Assembly (NCBI GenBank): GCA_944391225.1
Contig: CALXSS010000019.1
Span: forward strand, 1 to 34,386
DNA: 34,386 nucleotides
Direction of reading: 5' to 3'
Origin: an uncultured Clostridia bacterium
Lineage (GTDB): Bacteria; Bacillota; Clostridia; UBA1381
Program-made: the position numbers and the translations under genes
The notes under the pieces: generated by a model
Told to the model about the DNA's origin: nothing
Seen by the model: the letters and a program-made list of their open reading frames with translations, nothing else
The model's database searches: none
Part shown: positions 8,337 through 16,456 of the stretch, piece after piece
How positions within the stretch are numbered: position 1 is the stretch's first letter
Layout of the letters: each line of letters opens with the position of its first letter

Positions 8337-8365
8337 TTGACAAACTTCGGCATATGTAATATAAT
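8337..8365 (+). promoter_or_regulatory. Consensus promoter of the topoisomerase III gene
   Basis: TTGACA (8337-8342), 17 nt, TATAAT (8360-8365): a perfect sigma-A-type promoter. Transcription should start near 8372, just before the first stem of the leader. Confidence 0.85.
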
Positions 8366-8371
8366 ATATTT

Positions 8372-8503
8372 ACAGGTCATGTTTCAACGATCCTCTGATG
8401 CGGTTTTTTCTATATTTGTGTTTGCGCCGTTGTATTCAGAGACGAGGAAACATGACCGATTATTTTTTGGCGGCATATGCCGCCTGTTTTAAAGAGGTAA
8501 ACT
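8372..8503 (+). ncRNA. Structured 5' leader RNA of unknown class
   Basis: The predicted transcript begins with an 11-bp stem GGTCATGTTTC (8375-8385) / GAAACATGACC (8447-8457). Inside lie CTCTGA (8393-8398) / TCAGAG (8436-8441) and GCGG/CCGT (8400-8403/8427-8430), separated by asymmetric internal loops. A T-run (8463-8468) follows. Next comes a perfect 16-nt palindrome GGCGGCATATGCCGCC (8469-8484), immediately ahead of the AAAGAGG ribosome binding site (8491-8497). This stem-with-internal-loops plan followed by an expression hairpin resembles a riboswitch or a short terminated RNA, but it matches no class that I recognise. Confidence 0.5.
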
Positions 8504-11314
8504 ATGATACTTGTTATCGCGGAAAAGCCGTCGCTTGGCAGAGATATTGCCGGAGCGCTGCCTGGAGAGCGCAGCGGCGGCGATGGAAAACGATATATTG
8601 AAAAAGGCGATTATATAATAACCTGGGTATTTGGTCACATGCTCACACTCAAGGAGCCTGAGGACTTTGACGCATCATATAAAAAATGGTCTGTTGACAG
8701 TCTGCCCATATATTTCGAGAACTGGGGGCAGAAAATCGGTGAGGACACCGGCGGCGGAAGATTTGAAAGCAAAGCTGAACGTGTCAGACTTATAGGCGAG
8801 CTGCTTGAGCGCTCCGATTCTGTTATCCACGCGGGCGATCCCGACGAGGAAGGACAGCTGCTGATAGACGAGCTGCTGCGCTGGTTTGACTATAAAAAGC
8901 CTGTTATGCGCCTGAACACAAGCGACACCACACGCGGCGGGCTCATAAAGGCATTGGGCAAAATGACCGATAACCACGGGAGCGAAAACGAGGGCTGGTC
9001 GGCTTATGCGCGCTCTGTAGCGGATATGATGGTAGGCGTAAACATGAGCCGCTTTTTTACGTGCTCAAATTCGGGCGCGCTGCTGACTGTAGGCAGAGTT
9101 CAGACCCCTACACTCGGGCTTGTTGTAGCGCGCGACATGCTTATTGAGGGGCACAGCAAACAGGTATATTACGATATTTTTATAGAGCTTGACATCGAGA
9201 CGGCTGACGGTACAAAGCGCGTTAGAGCAAAATACCATCTGCCTCAAACAAAAAAGGACGAGCCCGACGAGCTCATACTCGACAAAGCTGAGGCTGAAAG
9301 GATAATGTCATCGCTTATCGGCAAAAGCTTTGACAACATAGTGATCGAGCGTAAGACAGTAAAGGAGGATCCGCCTCTGCCGTTCAACCTTGTAAAGCTG
9401 CAGAGCTACTGCTCCTCGCATTTCGGCTACAGCCCCAAGGAGGTCATGGACATCACTCAGTCGCTCAGAGAAAACCACAAGGCTATAACCTACAACCGCT
9501 CCGACTGCCGCTATCTTTCAGAGGAGCATTTCAAGGAAGCTCCGAAAACAATGGCGCAGGTGATAAAAAACATCAGCTACCGCCCTGCCGCTCTCGATAT
9601 GACGATACATTCAAAATGCTTTAACGACAAGAATATAACAGCGCATTTCGCTATCATACCCACGAACAACAGCGTGGACATATCCAGGCTTACCGAGCGG
9701 GAAAGAAACGTGTATCTTGCAGTATGTAAATACTATATGGCACAGTTTCTGCCAAAGGCGGTAAAAGAGCGCTCAAAGCTGAGTGTCCAGCTTGAAAACG
9801 GCTGTTCACTTGCTGCAAGCACAAGCAAGATAATAGAACCGGGATACCTCTCAATATTCAAGGATATTAGAAAGGAAGAGCCGACAGCTCTGGCTTATAT
9901 AGCTCCCGGAACTTATACAGGCACGGCAGCTGAGGGTGGTGTTGAGGAAAAGGAAACAAAGCCGCCGGCACGCTATACCAAGGCAACGCTCAACGAGGAC
10001 ATGACGAGAATAGCCAAGTATGTAACCGATCCGCGTATCAAAAAGCTGCTTGAAATGAAAGATGCCGATAAAAAGGGCGAAAACGGTTCGATCGGCACAT
10101 CTGCAACGCGCACATCGATAATCGACGGACTGGTTGCAAAGGGATACCTTAGCGAATCCGGTAAAAAGCTGATATCGACACCACTCGGCAGAGAGCTTTA
10201 CAGGATCCTGCCGGACGAGATCAAAAAGGCTGATATGACCGCCGAATGGTGGGTGATGCAGGAGGATATACGCTCGGGCGCAAAGCCCTACAGCTCGCTA
10301 ACAGAAAACGTGCTTGAAACAATACAGCATATACTGAAAAACACATATCCGCCGGTGGATCAGGCGGTCATGACAAAGACTGTAACCGAAAAATTCAGAG
10401 AGGTGCTCGGCACATGTCCGCTTTGCGGCGGAAATGTCATTGAAGGCAGCCGCGGATTTGGATGCAGCAACTGGAAGCCGCCAATGTCGTGCAAATTCGT
10501 TATATGGAAAACGCAGGACAAGGGCATGTTCCGTAATACCACAATAACCGCGCCAATGGTGAAAAAGCTGCTTTCAGGAAAAAGTGTTAAAATGAAAAAG
10601 CTTGAAGCCAACAGCGGCGCCCGATTTGAGGCTGATATTATGCTTGAGGCAGATAAGAACGCCGAATATCCCGTAAAGCTCACGTTCGCGCCAAAGGAGG
10701 CGCTCGGAAAATGCCCCGGCTGCGGCGGCGATGTGACGGAGTCTATGAAAGCGTTCTCGTGCAGCAACGGCTGCGGGTTTGTTATATGGAAAAAATCTGA
10801 TAAGGGAATATTCAGAAAAACCACCATCACAGCGAATATGGTAAAGAAATGGCTTGCGGGCGGCAGAAACCTATGCAAACGCCTTGCAGGCAAAACGGAT
10901 AATCTGTTCAGCGCTGAGGTTTCACTGAAATATGACCCGCAAAGCAGTTACGGACCTGTCAATTTTGAGCTGCACTTTCTGCCCGGCACAAAGACAGACA
11001 TGGTCTGCCCTCGCTGCGGCGGAGCGATAATGGAAAATGAACGGCTGTTCCGCTGCGCGGCTGAGGACTGCTCATATGTTATATACAAGCAGTCACAGCT
11101 TGCAATGTTCAAAAATGTCAATTTTGACAGCGGTCTTGTAAAACTGCTCATAGACGGAAAGCATGTGGTCATTGATGATCTCATGAACAAGAGCGGCACT
11201 GAGTTCAAGGCAAATATATACCTTGACGACTCCGAAAAAAGCCGGTACGGTCCGCGTATAATGGTGGATTTTGCAAAGCATGACGGAGTTGAGCCGCCGG
11301 GAAAGGTAAAATAA
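8504..11314 (+). CDS. topB: DNA topoisomerase III, type IA, with three zinc-ribbon repeats
   Basis: Type IA topoisomerases cut one DNA strand, pass another through and reseal; topoisomerase III decatenates recombination and replication intermediates. The 936-residue protein opens with the Toprim motif MILVIAEKPS and has the metal-binding D112-x-D114-x-E116 (GDPDEEGQ). It also has the GRVQTPTLGLV motif and the catalytic tyrosine Y330 in ITYNRSDCRYL, aligning with the active site of E. coli TopB. The C-terminus adds three ~98-residue repeats starting at C638, C737 and C835. Each has a CPxCGG...C zinc-ribbon-like core, a VIWK/VIYK strand and a MVKKLLxGK tail; these are putative DNA-binding modules. 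The gene has its own promoter and structured leader. Neighbours give no mobile-element context. Confidence 0.95.
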   Translation: MILVIAEKPSLGRDIAGALPGERSGGDGKRYIEKGDYIITWVFGHMLTLKEPEDFDASYKKWSVDSLPIYFENWGQKIGEDTGGGRFESKAERVRLIGELLERSDSVIHAGDPDEEGQLLIDELLRWFDYKKPVMRLNTSDTTRGGLIKALGKMTDNHGSENEGWSAYARSVADMMVGVNMSRFFTCSNSGALLTVGRVQTPTLGLVVARDMLIEGHSKQVYYDIFIELDIETADGTKRVRAKYHLPQTKKDEPDELILDKAEAERIMSSLIGKSFDNIVIERKTVKEDPPLPFNLVKLQSYCSSHFGYSPKEVMDITQSLRENHKAITYNRSDCRYLSEEHFKEAPKTMAQVIKNISYRPAALDMTIHSKCFNDKNITAHFAIIPTNNSVDISRLTERERNVYLAVCKYYMAQFLPKAVKERSKLSVQLENGCSLAASTSKIIEPGYLSIFKDIRKEEPTALAYIAPGTYTGTAAEGGVEEKETKPPARYTKATLNEDMTRIAKYVTDPRIKKLLEMKDADKKGENGSIGTSATRTSIIDGLVAKGYLSESGKKLISTPLGRELYRILPDEIKKADMTAEWWVMQEDIRSGAKPYSSLTENVLETIQHILKNTYPPVDQAVMTKTVTEKFREVLGTCPLCGGNVIEGSRGFGCSNWKPPMSCKFVIWKTQDKGMFRNTTITAPMVKKLLSGKSVKMKKLEANSGARFEADIMLEADKNAEYPVKLTFAPKEALGKCPGCGGDVTESMKAFSCSNGCGFVIWKKSDKGIFRKTTITANMVKKWLAGGRNLCKRLAGKTDNLFSAEVSLKYDPQSSYGPVNFELHFLPGTKTDMVCPRCGGAIMENERLFRCAAEDCSYVIYKQSQLAMFKNVNFDSGLVKLLIDGKHVVIDDLMNKSGTEFKANIYLDDSEKSRYGPRIMVDFAKHDGVEPPGKVK

Positions 11315-11378
11315 ACGTAAACATTTTTTATGTATCTTAACACCTTTGTAAGCATAATGTAATTTATTCCTTTTTCAC

Positions 11379-11407
11379 TTGACATTGCTCAGATCACATG
11401 TTAAAAT
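11379..11407 (+). promoter_or_regulatory. Promoter of the alpha/beta hydrolase gene
   Basis: TTGACA (11379-11384), 17 nt, TAAAAT (11402-11407), about 50 bp before the start codon. Confidence 0.75.
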
Positions 11408-11458
11408 ACAAAAGGACTTGAAAAAGAGTTCTAAAGGCAGGAAAGGATTTGAAATGAT

Positions 11459-12208
11459 ATGATGAAAGAATACACTTGCAAACGCGGTGAGCTCAACATA
11501 TATTGCAGAGCGTATATTCCCGATAACGGCAAGGATAAGCACACAACCGTCATAATGTGCAACGGCTTTAACGGCATATACAAGGGCAATATAAAATATG
11601 CGGAAATACTCGAAAAAGCAGGCATAGCCTCGTTCCTGTTCGATTTTTGCGGCGGCGCGATGGAGAGCAGAAGCGACGGAAATATGATAGATATGACTAT
11701 AATGACAGAAAAGGCGGATCTCAAAGCTGTTATAGACTTTGCGCTCGGTCTTGATTTTATTGACAGGGACAACGTTTTCCTGATGGGCAAGAGCCAGGGC
11801 GGGCTTGTGAGCGCGCTCACAGCGGCAGAGCATTCCGACAGCATAAACGGTCTTATCCTGCTCTATCCCGCATTCGGTATACCTGACGCGGCAAAACGCT
11901 TTTCTTCAAGCAGCGTCCAGATTCCGGAGAGCATACAGATACTTGGCGGAGTTATTGGCAGAAAGTATTATTATGATATAGTCGGTCTTGACGTTTACGG
12001 AAAAATAGGCGGATATAAGAACAAGGTGCTTATGATCCACGGTGACAGTGATGAGCTTGTACCTTTGGATTATTCACGCCGCGCTCTTAACGTATATTCC
12101 GACGCGGATCTTAAGGTGTTTCCCGGAGCCGGTCACGGCTTCCATAACAGCGATGTGTCGCTTGCCGGAAAACATATGGTCGATTTTATAAACAGCTGTG
12201 CTTTATAA
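11459..12208 (+). CDS. Alpha/beta hydrolase, probable esterase
   Basis: The 249-residue cytoplasmic protein carries a full alpha/beta-hydrolase triad: nucleophile S112 in GKSQGG, acid D198 in HGDSDELV, and H226 in GAGHGF. The early strand 'TTVIMCNGFNG' provides the oxyanion-hole region. Its size and the serine 'lid' stretch near 145-165 fit the serine-aminopeptidase/dienelactone-hydrolase-like group found in many Clostridia. Substrate is not predictable; in this setting an ester side group of plant polysaccharide is possible but unproven. Two start codons (11459 and 11462) follow an AGGAAAGGA site. It is a single-gene unit with its own promoter and a terminator from the TTGCAAACTC hairpin family. 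Confidence 0.85.
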   Translation: MMKEYTCKRGELNIYCRAYIPDNGKDKHTTVIMCNGFNGIYKGNIKYAEILEKAGIASFLFDFCGGAMESRSDGNMIDMTIMTEKADLKAVIDFALGLDFIDRDNVFLMGKSQGGLVSALTAAEHSDSINGLILLYPAFGIPDAAKRFSSSSVQIPESIQILGGVIGRKYYYDIVGLDVYGKIGGYKNKVLMIHGDSDELVPLDYSRRALNVYSDADLKVFPGAGHGFHNSDVSLAGKHMVDFINSCAL

Positions 12209-12220
12209 ATCAATTTTATA

Positions 12221-12265
12221 GATGCTGTTGCAAACTCGCTGAGTTTAGCAGCGGCATCTTTTTTT
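12221..12265 (+). terminator. Terminator of the TTGCAAACTC hairpin family
   Basis: GATGCTGTTGCAAACTC (12221-12237) pairs with GAGTTTAGCAGCGGCATC (12241-12258) around a GCT loop, with two G-U pairs and one bulge. A run of seven T follows. The apical half is nearly identical to the hairpins at 24129 and 31196. Confidence 0.85.
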
Positions 12266-12304
12266 GCGATATGCGTTTTTAAACAAAAAAGCCTTTATTT
12301 TATA

Positions 12305-12333
12305 TTGACAAATAATAGCTTGAAATATATAAT
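12305..12333 (+). promoter_or_regulatory. Consensus promoter of the aldolase gene
   Basis: TTGACA (12305-12310), 17 nt, TATAAT (12328-12333). It overlaps the upstream in-frame TTG codon of the longest reading frame, which shows that the true start is the downstream ATG at 12371. Confidence 0.85.
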
Positions 12334-12370
12334 ATTTTATAGAAACTATACAATAAAAGTGGGTGATCAT

Positions 12371-13663
12371 ATGAATTTAGAAATGCTTCATCCTGCCGAT
12401 CAGCTGGTTATGTTTATGGAACGTATTTACGGATACGGCATGACTACAACATCAGGCGGTAATCTGTCTATCCTTGATGATAACGGGGATATATGGATAA
12501 CTCCCGGTTCCATTGACAAGGGCAGCCTGACACGCAAGGATATGGTATGTATCAAGCCTGACGGAACGATCTGCGGCATTCACAAGCCATCGAGCGAATA
12601 TCCGTTCCATCAGCACATCTATAAAACAAGACCGGATCTTAAAGCGGTGCTGCACGCGCATCCGCCGGCACTCGTTGCGTTCTCGATAGTTCGCAGACTG
12701 CCGAACACAAGCCTTATACCTAATGTTAAATTCTCCTGCGGAGAAATAGGCATGGCTAAATACGGTCTGCCCGGCTCGCAGGATCTGGGAGACAAGATAA
12801 GCGTGGAGTTTGAAAAAGGCTTCAATACTGTTATACTTGAAAATCATGGTGTTGTTATAGGCGCAAAGACTATGTTTGACGCGTTCAAATCCTTTGAAAC
12901 ACTTGATTTCAGCGCGCGTCTTGAAATAGATGCCACAAGCATCGGCACGCTCAACGTTCTTGAGCCTGAGCAGATAGACTGGTACAAGTCAAGACAGCAT
13001 GTTGTTATGGATGAGTTTGTTGCAAAGAATATTTCAAGCGTTGAAAAGGATATACGCCAGGATATGTGCAAGTTTATAAAGCGCGCATATAATCAGCAGC
13101 TTTTCACAAGCACGCAGGGTACATTCTCGCAGCGTCTTGACGGAGACAGCTTTATCATAACCCCATCCGGCATGGACAGAAAATATCTTGAGCCTGAGGA
13201 TCTCGTGAAGATCTCTGGAAACTACAAGGAAATGGGTAAGCTGCCATCGCGCAGCGCGGAGCTGCACCGCGAGATATACCGCCAGCATCCGCATGTAAAC
13301 TCGATCATCATAGCACACCCGCCGTGCATCATGGCGTTCGCTGTGACCGATACACCGCTTGATTCGCGCACTATCCCGGAAAGCTACATCCTTATGCGCA
13401 ACATACCAAAGCTCGACTTCGGCATGAATTACATGAAACCTAAGGAAACAGCAGCCGTATTTGAGGAAAACACGCCTATTGCTATAATCAAGAACGACTG
13501 CGCTATCGTTACAGGCAACAGCCTGCTCAATGCGTTCGACCGTCTTGAGGTAGCAGAGTACAGCGCACGCGCTATCATAGCTGCCCGTGGCTTAGGCAGT
13601 GTTGTGGCTATAAACGATGAGGAAATAAGCGATATTGAAGAGGCATTCCACCTCGCAAAATGA
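12371..13663 (+). CDS. Tandem class II aldolase, probable sugar-phosphate aldolase
   Basis: Class II aldolases of the FucA/RhaD type split sugar-1-phosphates into dihydroxyacetone phosphate and lactaldehyde using zinc. The 430-residue protein contains two such domains. Domain 1 (about 1-200) has every key residue: E76 as acid/base and zinc ligands H95 and H97 (HAHPP) and H159 (ENHG). Domain 2 (about 222-420) keeps E297 and H316 but has I314 and D376 at the other two zinc positions, so it is probably not catalytic. The start at ATG 12371 follows a GGGTGATC site. With rhamnulokinase nearby, L-rhamnulose-1-phosphate is the likely substrate; fuculose- or ribulose-phosphate cannot be excluded. The gene is transcribed alone. 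Confidence 0.85.
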   Translation: MNLEMLHPADQLVMFMERIYGYGMTTTSGGNLSILDDNGDIWITPGSIDKGSLTRKDMVCIKPDGTICGIHKPSSEYPFHQHIYKTRPDLKAVLHAHPPALVAFSIVRRLPNTSLIPNVKFSCGEIGMAKYGLPGSQDLGDKISVEFEKGFNTVILENHGVVIGAKTMFDAFKSFETLDFSARLEIDATSIGTLNVLEPEQIDWYKSRQHVVMDEFVAKNISSVEKDIRQDMCKFIKRAYNQQLFTSTQGTFSQRLDGDSFIITPSGMDRKYLEPEDLVKISGNYKEMGKLPSRSAELHREIYRQHPHVNSIIIAHPPCIMAFAVTDTPLDSRTIPESYILMRNIPKLDFGMNYMKPKETAAVFEENTPIAIIKNDCAIVTGNSLLNAFDRLEVAEYSARAIIAARGLGSVVAINDEEISDIEEAFHLAK

Positions 13664-13694
13664 CAAAAAAGCTGCCCAGGCAGCTTTTTTGTCA
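13661..13694. terminator. Bidirectional terminator containing both stop codons
   Basis: TGACAAAAAAGCTGCC (13661-13676), a CA loop, and GGCAGCTTTTTTGTCA (13679-13694) form a perfect 16-bp palindrome. The TGA at each end is the stop codon of one of the two convergent genes, so the coding sequences end inside the terminator stem. Confidence 0.9.
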
Positions 13695-16202
13695 TTTTGA
13701 TGCAAGAATACATATATTATTTTCAGCATCGAATTCGATGCTATAGCCAAAAGTTTCAGCCAAAGTCCTCAAGGATATATATGAGGTAGCACCTTGCATT
13801 TTAACAGGCGGCACAGCCACAATTTCTTCGTTTATGACCGCATATTCCGCATCTGCCATTGTGCGCAGGCTTGTTTCTCCCTTTGATATGGTTATCGTTC
13901 CATATTCCCATTTTACATCGCATCCCAAAAGCTCGGCTGCGCTGCGCAGAGGAATGTAATTAGTGTCGTCAAAAGAGAACGGCGCGTCATCAAACGCGAT
14001 ATATTTTCCGTCAAGCTTTACAGCGGCGCAGTCTGTAAGCTCCGGCATGGAACGTTCCTCCTCACCGTTGGCTATGACCTTATCGCCTAAAATCTCAAAG
14101 CTCTGCACCTTATTGTTGAACAGCACTCCGCTCCAATACATTCCGTCATTTGAAAGATACAGCATCCTGCCATCCACATAATAGTACACATCACCATAGG
14201 AATCGATATATTCCGGAGCAAAGCCGCAGTAGACTACCTCGTCAAACTCCTTTCCATCAAGCGACAGCTTTATTTTTCCATCGTCCATGAGAGCTGAATA
14301 TCTGCCGTAGTTCCAGCAGGGCAGCTGTGTATATACAAGATCCCACCACTTGAACTCGGCAGATCTGAATACACTGCCGGCTGACTTTATATAATAGACT
14401 CCGTTTGCTGCCGCAAAGCCCTCAGGATAGCTGCCGAATGTGTATGATGAAACAAGCTCAAAATTCATATCCAGCAGATACACCTCTCTGTACAGGCTGT
14501 CGGCATGGGAATATACTCCCCCGTCATAAAGTGTTGGTCTTAATAAATATCCGCTGCCGGTGTATGTGAGTGAATATTCGCTCCAATTCCCCTTTATCGC
14601 GTTTTCCACCTTTGACGGCAGCGTGACCTGACGCCACTCTATCCTGTCGTCGCTGAGGCAGAGCTTTCCGCTATCCCACTTATAATACTCGCGCCCGTCA
14701 AAAAATCTGTCCTTTTCTATTCCGCCGCGCTCTGTTTCATACGTTTCAACAAGCATGGGATAATCCGTAAGCTTCAGGTTATTCTGCATTCCTCCCGGAT
14801 AATTGGGTGTAAGCACCACGCAGACGGTATATTCAGAGGTAGTCATTGCCGGTATAGTCATGCAAGCCATATTGTCCGACACCCTGTCGTCCCTCTTTCC
14901 CTTGCTCAGGGCGTAACCGTTTATGACATTCCCCTCGCTGTCCTTCAAATATACAAGATTATTTGATGAGGTCGCAAGCTGATAGGTGACGTACCTCTGC
15001 TTGTTTCCGTTATTCGTCACCCTTATCTTATAATTATATATAACTCCATAATTGCCGAGATTGCACGCTATATCAGTGCCGTCCTCCTCTGTAAGCTCAC
15101 GGTTGGGAATATACTCATCCTGTTTTCCATATGATCTTTCATAAACCGATGTGTCTGTATGATGAGTGTCAAATATATAATAAGGGCTGCGCTCCGCCTC
15201 CGGTACTTTCGATCCATAGTATTCAAGCTTCTGCGGATCGTAATAGGTGAATGACAGCATATCTGATTCTGCACATATATCATACGACCACTCGTCAGCA
15301 CGAGGGTTAAGATGTGTATACCACTTCTCTATTGTATTTCCCTCAGGCATTGCCTGATTATAAACCGTAACGGGCAGATTCACTCCGCTCGGCTCCGAAT
15401 CGTCTATCGTATATTCAAGAACAGCGTCAACCTCGTTGAGACCGTTCGATATCCCCTTGTACTGCTTGTCACGGTAATACGAGCCATATTTTACATTAGG
15501 ACTGAGATTGCTGCGATCGCCAAGCGTGCCAAGAGATCTGAACGCCGCCACGTTCACGTCGCATATGCCGCTTTTTATCTCAAAATCAGCCATAATGTTA
15601 ACTGACCGGCAGAATGGGACCTCGCGATAATTTTCTATATATTCCGACAGCCATTTTGTTTCCCCCGCCTTTAGAGTAAAGGTCACCTCCTCAAAGCCGA
15701 TAGGATCATACCTGTTTCCTGAATTTAGCTGACGCACCGGCATGCCAAGATATGACGCCCAGCAGTAAAAACAGCCCCACTCATCCTCCTCTGTATACTG
15801 TGTTCCGTCCAGTATGAATGTGCGGTGCTCAGGGACCTCAAACCCCAGAGCCGTTATAGTTATCTCTGTGTCCTCCACAGCTTTGAAAAGCACGTCTGTT
15901 TCAACATCGAATCCGCGCTCCGTGGCAAGTCCGCCGTCAGTATCGGTATCGGTCCTGTTCACAAGCGAGATGAACATAGCATATTTATCAGCTGAAAGCC
16001 CCTCGTTGCTCATTATATAATGGGGATACTGAACAGTTCTGTCGGCGAGATCTGTATTGCGTATCAGCTCATGATTATTGCAGTATATATACTTTCCGCC
16101 CTGCCTTTGCGTAAACACAAGATCGCTCGGCTCAGCAGCAGCCGCGCACACAGGCAGAGCTAATACAATTAAAGCCGCCGCCGCCAATTTAACATTTACC
16201 AT
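13692..16202 (-). CDS. Secreted protein with C-terminal stalk domain, function unknown
   Basis: The 836-residue protein has a Sec signal peptide (about 1-22, ALPVCAAAA/EP). I do not recognise the main body. Residues about 30-480 are rich in beta strands and aromatic residues, with repeated YxxxN and 'TNNGNKQRYVTYQLATSS' type segments. Residues about 500-720 look like short propeller blades (GVYYIKSAG, GDVYYYVDG, DGMYWSGV). The last ~100 residues are a copper-amine-oxidase-N-like stalk domain (NYIPLRSAAELLGCDVKWEYGTITI, then SYISLRTLAETFGYSIEF). The same domain type occurs in the PL11 lyase of this window, where it acts as a spacer or wall-associated part. Ribosome binding site GGAGG. The gene sits between two genes of rhamnose use but is convergent with one and divergent from the other. 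Confidence 0.8.
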   Translation of the reverse strand: MVNVKLAAAALIVLALPVCAAAAEPSDLVFTQRQGGKYIYCNNHELIRNTDLADRTVQYPHYIMSNEGLSADKYAMFISLVNRTDTDTDGGLATERGFDVETDVLFKAVEDTEITITALGFEVPEHRTFILDGTQYTEEDEWGCFYCWASYLGMPVRQLNSGNRYDPIGFEEVTFTLKAGETKWLSEYIENYREVPFCRSVNIMADFEIKSGICDVNVAAFRSLGTLGDRSNLSPNVKYGSYYRDKQYKGISNGLNEVDAVLEYTIDDSEPSGVNLPVTVYNQAMPEGNTIEKWYTHLNPRADEWSYDICAESDMLSFTYYDPQKLEYYGSKVPEAERSPYYIFDTHHTDTSVYERSYGKQDEYIPNRELTEEDGTDIACNLGNYGVIYNYKIRVTNNGNKQRYVTYQLATSSNNLVYLKDSEGNVINGYALSKGKRDDRVSDNMACMTIPAMTTSEYTVCVVLTPNYPGGMQNNLKLTDYPMLVETYETERGGIEKDRFFDGREYYKWDSGKLCLSDDRIEWRQVTLPSKVENAIKGNWSEYSLTYTGSGYLLRPTLYDGGVYSHADSLYREVYLLDMNFELVSSYTFGSYPEGFAAANGVYYIKSAGSVFRSAEFKWWDLVYTQLPCWNYGRYSALMDDGKIKLSLDGKEFDEVVYCGFAPEYIDSYGDVYYYVDGRMLYLSNDGMYWSGVLFNNKVQSFEILGDKVIANGEEERSMPELTDCAAVKLDGKYIAFDDAPFSFDDTNYIPLRSAAELLGCDVKWEYGTITISKGETSLRTMADAEYAVINEEIVAVPPVKMQGATSYISLRTLAETFGYSIEFDAENNICILASK

Positions 16203-16235
16203 AATATACCTCCAATAATATTTATCTCTGTTTCC

Positions 16236-16264
16236 ATTTTACTATATTTTATCTGATTTGTCAA
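16236..16264 (-). promoter_or_regulatory. Promoter of the secreted stalk-domain gene
   Basis: Read on the - strand: TTGACA (16264-16259), 17 nt, TAAAAT (16241-16236), about 35 bp before the start codon. Confidence 0.8.
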
Positions 16265-16346
16265 ATTAAATTCCTTTAGCTCTCATATCACTCTTGTTTT
16301 ATATAAAAATGCACTGTTTATTCAAATAAAAATCCTTATAATTCAG

Positions 16347-16375
16347 TTGACTTGACAGCTTTTATAGTATATAAT
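16347..16375 (+). promoter_or_regulatory. Promoter of rhaB
   Basis: TTGACT (16347-16352), 17 nt, TATAAT (16370-16375). A small hairpin AAACCGC/GCGGTTT (16410-16416/16422-16428) lies in the leader upstream of the AAAGGAGAG ribosome binding site. Confidence 0.75.
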
Positions 16376-16456
16376 TATATTAGCTAATTTATAGGATAGA
16401 TTCTGACGAAAACCGCCGCGCGCGGTTTCAAATATCAAGAAAAGGAGAGATCACCA

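Noticed and set aside
8372..8503. topB leader as a known riboswitch, T-box, SRP RNA or 6S RNA
   Set aside because: I find no T-box sequence, no SRP GGAAGCAGCC loop, no 6S-length stem and no class consensus that I can recall.
8398..8601. 67-codon open frame over the topB leader
   Set aside because: It overlaps the paired leader and runs into the topoisomerase gene in another frame, with no recognisable product.
10360..10893. 177-codon - strand frame inside topB
   Set aside because: It is the antisense of the zinc-ribbon repeats, with no start signal or domain.
12305..12370. Upstream start that would lengthen the aldolase by 22 residues
   Set aside because: The extension lies over the -35 and -10 boxes; the ATG at 12371 has the ribosome binding site and fits the domain start.
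16352..16375. TTGACA at 16352 as the rhaB -35 box
   Set aside because: The spacing to TATAAT would be only 12 nt; TTGACT at 16347 gives 17.
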